Under the pieces are notes generated by a model. It had not been told where the DNA came from, did not search any database, and saw only the letters and a list, made by a program, of their open reading frames with translations. The translations under genes were made by a program, and so were the position numbers. Shown here in pieces: positions 7,607 through 13,405 of a DNA stretch of 17,796 nucleotides (positions within the stretch are counted from its first letter, which is position 1; each line of letters begins with the position of its first letter). Source of the DNA: Gammaproteobacteria bacterium (lineage in GTDB: Bacteria > Gemmatimonadota > Gemmatimonadetes > Longimicrobiales > Gaopeijiaceae); contig JAHEKL010000026.1 in assembly GCA_024638345.1 (NCBI GenBank), positions 1-17,796 of the forward strand, given 5' to 3'.

Positions 7607-9166
7607 CGTCATTCGGCGCACGTTGGTAAGGCCCGACGCGTTCCACTGCGGACGGTCATTGGATGCCGCGACCTCGAGCACTGCGTAGGCGAGCAGCCGA
7701 GCCACGCGGGCCACCTTGTCCGTGTTCACGAAGTCCAAATCGTCGCACGGACGATGGTAGCAATCGTGCAATCCGGCGAACACGAAGAGCGACGGGATCT
7801 CCTTTCGCATGAAGTTGAACTGGTCGGACCGGAAGAAGAGGTTCTCTTGTGGCCACATGTCTGATACGGTGGTCAGCCTCAGCTCAGGGCGCTCTCGGCT
7901 GAGCCTCATGATCAGGGGACCCAGTGAGGAGTACTCGTTCCCCAGCACGGCGACCGTGTCCGGGTGGGCGTCGCCACCCACCATGTCCGTGTTGATGTTC
8001 GCGATCACGCTTCCGATCGGTCGGGTCGGGTGATCGACCCACCACTCCGAGCCGAGAAGCCCTTTCTCTTCACCGCTTACGTGCGCGAAGAGGACGCTCC
8101 GGCGGGGGCGCTGGGTGGGAGGAAGGGAAGCGAGCGCCCTAGCGACTTCGAGCAGCGCCGCCGTCCCGGATCCGTTGTCATCGGCTCCGTTGTAGATGGA
8201 ATCGCCAGCCACGGGACGTCCTACGCCCACATGATCGAAGTGCGCCGTGAGAACGATGTACTCCCGGCTCAGCTCGGGGTCGCTGCCGGGGATCTCCGCG
8301 ATCACGTTCGGCGGGGTCGAGTAGCTCAGAACATCCAGCGGAAGGCTGGCCCGGAGGCTGGCCCCTCCGATCGGTGAGACTCCGGCGGCGGTCGCCCCGG
8401 ACTCCCACGGACGAGATTCCCGCGGAAGCGCCGACTCCAAAGCCCCACGCCGAACGAAAAGTCGCGGGAGTAGCGCATCTCCGCCCAGACGCCACGTCGG
8501 CTGCGCCAGCGTGGAGGTCATCTGGGAAATCACCGAGGACGAGAAGCCCGAGTCGAGGACGTGAACGATCGCGACGGCTCCCGCGGCCCGGGCGACCGAC
8601 GCCTGGTCCGACGAGCTCTGCCAGAGGGACTGCCCCCACGAGCCCGACAGCTCGAAAACCGCGACGTCGCCCGTCAACGACCCGGGCGCGGGGTTTCCCC
8701 GAGACAGGTCAACGTAGACGAGCGCCGCATCGAACGAATCCTCCGTTCCGCCATCGACGAACGCATCACTCCCGATCCGTATCTCGGCCGTGCCGTCGGG
8801 CCCCGTGATCGTCGCCTGGGCGGCGTCCGTGTCGGGCCCCATGAAACCGAAGGGGTACCGCTGGAAGAAGGTCCCATTCTCTCCGGCGGGCTGCAGCCCG
8901 TAGCTCCGGTGCAGGTCCGCGAGGTATGCGGCGGCCGTTTCGAGCCCCTCGCTGGGCGTGTCGCGACCGAGAAGCTGGTCGGATGCGAGAACGGCAATGT
9001 GGTTCAGCACGGTCTCCTGGGTGATGGACTCGACGGTCTCCCGAACGACGCTAGGAGCCGGCTGCGCATGGGCTAGGCCGGGTGCCACCACGTACGCCAG
9101 GGCCGAGAGTGTCAGGATCGCTCGCAGCACTTGGCTCGTCGCCGCATGTTCGACCGAGAGCTTCAT
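7592..9166 (-). CDS. Secreted M28 family zinc aminopeptidase
   Basis: A 524-residue exported metallopeptidase that should remove N-terminal amino acids from peptides outside the cytoplasm. A signal peptide spans about residues 1-35, with probable cleavage after LAHA. Residues ~105-280 hold a protease-associated-like insert. The catalytic M28 domain is complete: TAHFDH (H309), NGADDNGSG (D329), SGEEKGLLGSE (base E366, ligand E367), NTDMVGG (D394) and CYHRPCDD (H471). These are the expected two-zinc ligands, so activity is likely. ATG 9166 is preceded by AAAGGTG about five bases upstream. It is divergent from the metal-chaperone cluster and convergent with addA, with a 15-base overlap. The precise substrate is unknown; similar proteins are often annotated M20/M25/M40 or aminopeptidase. 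Confidence 0.93.
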   Translation of the reverse strand: MKLSVEHAATSQVLRAILTLSALAYVVAPGLAHAQPAPSVVRETVESITQETVLNHIAVLASDQLLGRDTPSEGLETAAAYLADLHRSYGLQPAGENGTFFQRYPFGFMGPDTDAAQATITGPDGTAEIRIGSDAFVDGGTEDSFDAALVYVDLSRGNPAPGSLTGDVAVFELSGSWGQSLWQSSSDQASVARAAGAVAIVHVLDSGFSSSVISQMTSTLAQPTWRLGGDALLPRLFVRRGALESALPRESRPWESGATAAGVSPIGGASLRASLPLDVLSYSTPPNVIAEIPGSDPELSREYIVLTAHFDHVGVGRPVAGDSIYNGADDNGSGTAALLEVARALASLPPTQRPRRSVLFAHVSGEEKGLLGSEWWVDHPTRPIGSVIANINTDMVGGDAHPDTVAVLGNEYSSLGPLIMRLSRERPELRLTTVSDMWPQENLFFRSDQFNFMRKEIPSLFVFAGLHDCYHRPCDDLDFVNTDKVARVARLLAYAVLEVAASNDRPQWNASGLTNVRRMTSGGG

Positions 9167-9316
9167 CGTCGCACCTTTGGACGGGGGCTGGGCGGCATCG
9201 ACCGCGGCACCGGCAAGCGGCCGGAGAATCGAACGCCGACGAACACTGAGTGACTACCCGACCCGCGCACCCAGGCTCCCTCCGGCTCGTCGTCCGGGGA
9301 CCCTTGAGCCGAGAAG

Positions 9317-9348
9317 TGGGTTGTTCAACCCAGCCGTAGCTGGGGAGG
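9317..9348 (+). promoter_or_regulatory. Leader with two mutually exclusive hairpins over a ribosome-binding site
   Basis: Two inverted repeats overlap just ahead of the HMA gene. Repeat 1 is TGGGTTG (9317-9323) with CAACCCA (9326-9332). Repeat 2 is CCCAGC (9329-9334) with GCTGGG (9339-9344), loop CGTA. They share 9329-9332, so both cannot form at once. The right arm of repeat 2 contains the first three bases of the Shine-Dalgarno sequence GGGGAGG (9342-9348), six bases before ATG 9355. This allows a translational switch, or repeat 1 may simply be a protein-binding dyad. Function is inference. Confidence 0.35.
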
Positions 9349-9354
9349 AAAACG

Positions 9355-9576
9355 ATGTGGAAGCCGGAGAGAGAGTTGGAAAGGGAGCGAATCGCGGTCG
9401 AAGGCATGAGTTGCAGCCACTGTGTGGCTCGCGTCAGAAGCGCGCTCGAGGGATTGGATGGCGTGCGGGTCGAGTCGGTGGAGATCGGCGAGGCGGTCGT
9501 GTCCATGAGCCCCGGGCAGGCCTCGCGGGATTCCGTGCTGGCAGCCATCCAGTCTGTGGGTTACACTCCGAGATGA
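9355..9576 (+). CDS. HMA-domain metal-binding chaperone (CopZ-like)
   Basis: A 73-residue cytoplasmic protein consisting of one heavy-metal-associated domain. The metal-binding loop G-M-S-C-S-H-C gives C20 and C23 preceded by M18. The remainder fits the beta-alpha-beta-beta-alpha-beta ferredoxin-like fold, ending in the usual G-Y-T-P. Relatives bind Cu(I) or other soft metals and pass them to a P-type ATPase, but no ATPase, CsoR or CueR gene is within the window, so the metal and partner are unknown. A 17-residue charged N-terminal lead precedes the CxxC loop. ATG 9355 has a strong GGGGAGG six bases upstream, sitting in a potential hairpin. Its stop overlaps an in-frame ATG of the next gene (ATGA at 9573), suggesting an operon with the plug protein. 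Confidence 0.9.
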   Translation: MWKPERELERERIAVEGMSCSHCVARVRSALEGLDGVRVESVEIGEAVVSMSPGQASRDSVLAAIQSVGYTPR

Positions 9577-9629
9577 AGGGATGTAGGCCGAGCCTACCGG
9601 TCGGCTGTGGGGAGGCTCCTCGTAGCGGG

Positions 9630-10475
9630 ATGACTTCCACAGTGCTCAAAGCCCCGACATATCTGGCTGTATTGGTGGCGCTGATCGCGTCGCCGCTGTC
9701 GCTCGAAGGGCAGAGTGATGCGGCCATCCGCGTGTTCGGAACGGTCGTGGACCGGACTACCGGCACGCCACTCCCGACCGCTCGCGTGACGATCGCCAGG
9801 GTGGGGGTGGCGGAAGCCGAGCCCAGCTGGTTCGGCGGCTCGGACGGAAACGGTCGCTTCCGGACGACGCGTATCCCGCTGGGCGTCTACCAGATCAAAG
9901 TGGAGTTGCTTTCGTACTCGGTCGTGTCCCGCCTCACCGTATTCACCGAGGAAGGCGATTTGGATTTCCGGGTGGAGCTGGTGCCAGTGGACTTCGCCCT
10001 GGCACCCATCGTCGTCTCGGCCTTCCGACAGACCAGGCTGGCAAGGACGGGCTTCTACGATCGAGCCGAAAGCGGAACCGGACACTTCGTCACGAGGCGA
10101 GAGATCGAAGCGTTACACCCGATTCAGATGTCCGACGTACTCAGGAGGGTCCCGGGCGTCAGCGTGATTCCGTCACAGATGGGTCCATCGGGTCTTGTCC
10201 GGTTGAGAGGGCGGTGTGAGCCGCAGATCGTGCTCGATGGCACCCCGATGTCCAACCCGGTCTACATCGACTCGATCGTGGTCCCCTCGCAGATCGAGGC
10301 CGTGGAGGTCTACCACGGTGCGACATCCCCCATCCAGTACACACAGATGACCACCTGCGGCACCGTCATGATTTGGACGCGGAACCCCGGCACGCCGACC
10401 ATGAGTACCGTCTCCATGAAGAAGTTCCTGGGCGCGATCGGATTCCTCGTCGTCGCGGTCATCTCGACCAACTAG
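9630..10475 (+). CDS. CarboxypepD-regulatory / TonB-plug protein without a beta-barrel
   Basis: A 281-residue exported protein. Signal peptide residues ~1-28 (hydrophobic 9-22). A carboxypeptidase-regulatory-like beta domain spans ~35-118 (FGTVVDRTTGTPLPTARV). After a linker, APIVVSAF leads into a TonB-receptor plug at ~150-250: TRREIEAL, SDVLRRVPGV, VRLRGRCEPQIVLDG, IEAVEVYHG and CGTVMIWTR, with C196 and C243 a possible disulfide pair. No outer-membrane barrel follows; the protein stops 30 residues later with a hydrophobic segment (MKKFLGAIGFLVVAVI). Similar plug-only proteins are, from memory, common in Gemmatimonadota, with unknown role. ATG 9630 is chosen for its proximity to the signal peptide. 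ATG 9573 would overlap the HMA stop and add 19 residues. Confidence 0.82.
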   Translation: MTSTVLKAPTYLAVLVALIASPLSLEGQSDAAIRVFGTVVDRTTGTPLPTARVTIARVGVAEAEPSWFGGSDGNGRFRTTRIPLGVYQIKVELLSYSVVSRLTVFTEEGDLDFRVELVPVDFALAPIVVSAFRQTRLARTGFYDRAESGTGHFVTRREIEALHPIQMSDVLRRVPGVSVIPSQMGPSGLVRLRGRCEPQIVLDGTPMSNPVYIDSIVVPSQIEAVEVYHGATSPIQYTQMTTCGTVMIWTRNPGTPTMSTVSMKKFLGAIGFLVVAVISTN

Positions 10476-10490
10476 GTTTCTAGACCGTCT

Positions 10491-11396
10491 GTGGCTGTCC
10501 TGTGGCGGGCGGCGCTTCCCTTCGTACGCCTGCTCCCCCAGCGACTTGTCTCTCGAGCCTGCGGATGGCTCGCTCGTCTGGAGCTACCCAAGTTCGTGCA
10601 GCACCGAGTCAACCTGGGATTTGCTCGAATGGTCGGAGCCGACACGGGTGAGGCCGAGGGTGCGCCTGAAGACTACCGTTCGCTTTCGGCTTTCTTCGTT
10701 CGCCGTCTACGGAAGGACGTTCGGGAATGGCCTGCGGACCCCCGAGTCGTTGCGAGCCCGGTCGACGGCATTCTCGGTCGGATGGGCGCCCTCGAGAACG
10801 GCGTGGCGATCCAGGCCAAGGGGATTTCCTACGAGGTTGCCGAGCTCCTGGGCGAGCCCGCCGATCAGTGCGTTTTCCGGAGCGGTGTGTTCGTGACGAT
10901 GTACTTGAGCCCGAGACACTACCATGGCGTCCACTCTCCCTGTGCGGTCCGACTCACGGGGGCTCGAGCGTTGTCCGGAAGCCTCTTCCCGGTCCACCCC
11001 GGGGTCGCGCGACTGCTTCCTGGGCTGTTCACGAGAAACGAGCGCATGATCACACGCTTGGACTCGGACGATCTGGACTTGGCGGTGGTGGCGGTCGGAG
11101 CCTTGAACGTGGGCAGCATCTCGGCGGACTTCGATCCCAGCTGGACCGGGGGAGATCTTCGGGGCGTGACGAACCGCGGGCCTGCGCGGTCCGTGGTTCG
11201 GCGCTACGAACCGCCCCTCGATCTGTCCCCCGGTGACCCGCTCATGACCTTTCACCTCGGATCGACGGTGGTCGTGCTGCTGCGACCGAAGGACGGGTCC
11301 ACGGCCGCCCTGCACGAATCCCTGCGCGAGGGCTCCGAGATCCGGCTCGGGAAGCCCTTGCTCCGGACCCCGGAGCTCAGTTCGCCGGGCAGCTAG
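10491..11396 (+). CDS. psd: Phosphatidylserine decarboxylase proenzyme
   Basis: Converts phosphatidylserine to phosphatidylethanolamine at the inner membrane; 301 residues, typical of the E. coli-like PSD class. The N-terminal amphipathic region (WRAALPFVRLLPQRLVSRAC) is followed by LSAFFVRRLR. Triad residues are visible: SPVDG (D92), YLSPRHYHGVH (H145 and H148, the latter equivalent to E. coli H147), and HLGST (G257-S258), where self-cleavage creates the pyruvoyl group. LFTRNERMI is also conserved. The start is GTG 10491, the only candidate after the preceding in-frame TAG at 10473-10475. Ribosome-binding signal is weak, so coupling to the upstream plug gene (15-base gap) is likely. The 3' end overlaps the opposing small-protein gene by 20 bases. 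No phosphatidylserine synthase gene is in the window. Confidence 0.94.
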   Translation: MAVLWRAALPFVRLLPQRLVSRACGWLARLELPKFVQHRVNLGFARMVGADTGEAEGAPEDYRSLSAFFVRRLRKDVREWPADPRVVASPVDGILGRMGALENGVAIQAKGISYEVAELLGEPADQCVFRSGVFVTMYLSPRHYHGVHSPCAVRLTGARALSGSLFPVHPGVARLLPGLFTRNERMITRLDSDDLDLAVVAVGALNVGSISADFDPSWTGGDLRGVTNRGPARSVVRRYEPPLDLSPGDPLMTFHLGSTVVVLLRPKDGSTAALHESLREGSEIRLGKPLLRTPELSSPGS

Positions 11397-11649
11397 ACCG
11401 TTCGGGCGCTCGGTTCATACAAGCGATGCTCTCGGCCATCCCCGATGTGTTCCCTCCACACGCGCTCTGATGCGCCGCGGCGAGTGCCTCGGTCTCCGAG
11501 GGTCCGCGGCCAAGTCGACAGACCTCCTGCCCGTCGAACACCAGGCAGACCTCGCACTCGACCTCGGCGCCCTGGACCGTCGTCCAGACCACCGCGCCCA
11601 TGAACACTACGATCGCGAATGCGATCAGGGCTAGAACGGTAGGCTTCAT
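11377..11649 (-). CDS. Small membrane-anchored six-cysteine protein, function unknown
   Basis: A 90-residue protein with an N-terminal hydrophobic helix (residues 5-27), either an uncleaved anchor or a signal peptide, placing the rest outside the cytoplasm. The exported part has six cysteines (C32, C35, C44, C64, C77, C87), including a CEVC pair, and an Ala-rich helical stretch (ETEALAAAHQSAC). The even count and export suggest disulfides; metal binding by CxxC is possible. I think similar uncharacterised small proteins exist elsewhere but cannot name a family. ATG 11649 is preceded by GGGGAG seven bases upstream, supporting real translation. It is divergent from infA and overlaps the psd 3' end by 20 bases. 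Confidence 0.7.
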   Translation of the reverse strand: MKPTVLALIAFAIVVFMGAVVWTTVQGAEVECEVCLVFDGQEVCRLGRGPSETEALAAAHQSACGGNTSGMAESIACMNRAPERSSCPAN

Positions 11650-11709
11650 AGGAGAACTCCCCAGCGTACGGGCCCGGGTCCACCCATCTCGGGCGTTTTC
11701 GTTAACGCG

Positions 11710-11738
11710 TGCACTTCATTACCTTCATACGCTATCAA
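11710..11738 (+). promoter_or_regulatory. Weak candidate promoter for infA
   Basis: The 142-base gap between the divergent starts at 11649 and 11792 has an AT-richer patch. TATCAA at 11733-11738 could serve as a -10 element; TGCACT at 11710-11715 is a poor -35 match at 17-base spacing. A run of eight G follows at 11744-11751. This is only a guess from base composition and position. Confidence 0.2.
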
Positions 11739-11781
11739 GTTCCGGGGGGGGATGAGCCCAGCCGCCGGCCCAGAAATTGCC

Positions 11782-11786
11782 AGGAG
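11782..11786 (+). promoter_or_regulatory. Ribosome-binding site that fixes the infA start
   Basis: AGGAG lies five bases before GTG 11792. It selects that GTG over the in-frame TTG at 11777, which would add five residues unlike the conserved IF-1 N-terminus. Confidence 0.7.
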
Positions 11787-11791
11787 CGTGT

Positions 11792-12007
11792 GTGGCGAAC
11801 GACGCGATCGAAGTCGAGGGGACCGTCACCGAGGTGTTGCCGAACGCCAACTTCAGGGTCGAGTTGGAGAACGGTCACAAGATACTGACATATTTGTCCG
11901 GAAAGATGAGAAAATTTTACATCCGTGTCCTCGAAGGCGATCGGGTCAAGGTCGAGATGTCTCCGTATGACCTCAGCCGTGGTCGAATCACGTACCGCTA
12001 CAAGTAA
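11792..12007 (+). CDS. infA: Translation initiation factor IF-1
   Basis: A 71-residue single OB-fold protein that binds the 30S A site with IF-2 and IF-3 during initiation. Nearly the entire length matches the IF-1 consensus: IEVEGTVTEVLPNANFRVEL, GHKILTYLSGKMRKFYIRVL and GDRVKVEMSPYDLSRGRITY, ending in R-Y-K. Length is normal. Translation starts at GTG. The usual ribosomal-protein neighbours (secY, map, rpmJ, rpsM) are absent. It is instead followed 52 bases later by the desaturase gene in the same direction, and the two may share a transcript. Confidence 0.97.
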   Translation: MANDAIEVEGTVTEVLPNANFRVELENGHKILTYLSGKMRKFYIRVLEGDRVKVEMSPYDLSRGRITYRYK

Positions 12008-12047
12008 GAACGCGAGTCCCGCCAGGTTCTGGACGATTCACGAAGCT

Positions 12048-12054
12048 AGGAGGT
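12048..12054 (+). promoter_or_regulatory. Strong ribosome-binding site that fixes the desaturase start
   Basis: AGGAGGT, a full anti-16S match, ends five bases before GTG 12060. The reading frame is open much further upstream, through infA in another frame, but this site argues for GTG 12060 as the true start. Confidence 0.75.
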
Positions 12055-12059
12055 CCATA

Positions 12060-13292
12060 GTGTCTGTAGAGGCCAACGCCGCGGCCCGGCCCCATGGCAC
12101 GGGGGGGCACGAGGAGCCCCACAACGACATTGTCTATCCAGACGCGATTCCGTTCGCGCTGATCCACCTGGCCGCCCTGGGCGTCCTGTGGACCGGCTTC
12201 ACGACCACGTCGCTGATCATGTGTGTAGGGCTGTACGTAATCCGAATGTGGGCGCTCACCTCGGGATTCCATAGATACTTCTCGCATCGCTCCTACAAGA
12301 CCAGCCGCGGGTTTCAGTTCGTCCTGGCCTTCATGGGTCAGATGTGCGCGCAGCGCGGAGTGCTGTGGTGGGCAGCCATCCACCGGCATCACCACAGACA
12401 CTCGGACACGCCGCTCGACGTGCACTCTCCTCGACATACTGGATTCTTCTTCTCCCACGTGGGATGGGTCTTCCACAAACAGAAGGCTCGGGCCGACTAC
12501 TCGACGATCCAGGACTTCGCACGCTATCCCGAGTTGCGGTGGCTGGACCGACACCCCTACTTCCCTGCCTTCCTCCTCGCCGTGGCCTGCTTTGCGATCG
12601 ATGGATGGACGGGTCTCTTCGTGGGATTCTTCCTCAGCACGGTGATCCTGTATCACGGTACCTTCTCGATCAACTCGGTGGCCCATGTGGTCGGTCGTCA
12701 GCGGTACGTGACGGCGGACGACTCGAAGAACAACTGGTGGCTCGCGCTCATTACGCTCGGCGAGGGTTGGCACAACAACCATCATCATTACCAGAGCTCG
12801 ACGCGTCAGGGGTTCTTCTGGTGGGAGATCGACCTCTCCTACTACGTCCTCAAGGCCCTCTCCTGGACCGGTTTGGTGTGGGATCTGCGAGCGCCTCCGG
12901 CCTCCGTGGTCGCCGGGGAGACACGTCTGGGACGAAAGGTCATCGAGCAGGTGGCCAGAGAGGTAGCGGACAGCTTCTCGGCCGAGGCCCTGGCCCGAGA
13001 GCTTCGTGAGGTCTGGAATCAGCGTCCCGGGTTGGACGAGTTGCGGCTCCGGTGGCAGAAGACACGTGAGGGTGCGACCGCTCAACTCCACAAGGGAAGA
13101 GAGGATCTGGTCGCATATCTGAAGGAGCTTCATCTCCCCGAGCTGCCTTCGGTCGATGAGCTGAGAACCCGAATCGCCGAGCGGTACGAGGACACCCCCT
13201 CGATGGACGAGATCGCCGAGAGGGCCCGCGTCCTCATTCTCGACCGGGTGTTCTCCCACATGGGGCCGGAGATGCGTCTGGGCTACGCCTAG
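12060..13292 (+). CDS. Acyl-CoA delta-9-type fatty acid desaturase with C-terminal helical extension
   Basis: A 410-residue membrane di-iron enzyme that puts a cis double bond into fatty acyl chains, adjusting membrane fluidity. The three histidine boxes are intact: HRYFSH (H71-H76), HRHHHRHSD (H108, H111, H112) and EGWHNNHHH (H238, H241, H242), plus the conserved NSVAH (H209). Hydrophobic helices lie at ~31-64 and ~168-199. The standard domain ends near WDLRAPP (residue 280). A further ~125 charged, helical residues follow, with three P-[GSx]-hydrophobic-D-E-[LI] repeats at 323, 363 and 380. The GTG start is set by AGGAGGT. Redox partners are not in the window. The gene follows infA and ends 51 bases before a strong hairpin. 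Confidence 0.94.
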   Translation: MSVEANAAARPHGTGGHEEPHNDIVYPDAIPFALIHLAALGVLWTGFTTTSLIMCVGLYVIRMWALTSGFHRYFSHRSYKTSRGFQFVLAFMGQMCAQRGVLWWAAIHRHHHRHSDTPLDVHSPRHTGFFFSHVGWVFHKQKARADYSTIQDFARYPELRWLDRHPYFPAFLLAVACFAIDGWTGLFVGFFLSTVILYHGTFSINSVAHVVGRQRYVTADDSKNNWWLALITLGEGWHNNHHHYQSSTRQGFFWWEIDLSYYVLKALSWTGLVWDLRAPPASVVAGETRLGRKVIEQVAREVADSFSAEALARELREVWNQRPGLDELRLRWQKTREGATAQLHKGREDLVAYLKELHLPELPSVDELRTRIAERYEDTPSMDEIAERARVLILDRVFSHMGPEMRLGYA

Positions 13293-13342
13293 GCGTTCGG
13301 GGCGTCCGAGGACGTCTTCCAGGTACGTTGGAATCAAACCGG

Positions 13343-13375
13343 GCGGCCGCCCTCTCCTTCGGGGGGGGCGGCCGC
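13343..13375 (+). terminator. Very stable GC hairpin, probable terminator after the desaturase
   Basis: Left arm GCGGCCGCCCTCTCC (13343-13357) can pair with 13361-13375 (GGGGGGGGCGGCCGC) over 15 positions, two of them G-U, around a UUC loop. A slipped register would give a cUUCGg tetraloop. No T-tract follows, so it may stop transcription without one, as is common in high-GC bacteria, or protect the mRNA end. It sits in the 113-base gap before the symporter gene. Confidence 0.6.
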
Positions 13376-13405
13376 TGATGCACCCACGGACCGCACGAGG
13401 GCCGA

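Noticed and set aside
9220..9286. A tRNA-like stretch (GAATCGAAC next to GCCGGAG, pairing with CTCCGGC 53 bases away)
   Set aside because: The span is only 67 bases, the T-loop-like sequence sits directly against the putative acceptor arm with no T-stem, and no anticodon arm or CCA end fits.
8958..9629. A long open frame continuous with the plug gene, extending back into the M28 gene
   Set aside because: It runs antisense to M28 and through the HMA gene in another frame. The signal peptide and conserved domains begin only after 9630, so the upstream part is high-GC open frame without coding features.
10423..10475. A separate small gene starting at the ATG of MKKFLG
   Set aside because: It would be only about 18 codons with no ribosome-binding site, and it is in frame with the plug gene, so it is treated as that protein's C-terminal tail.
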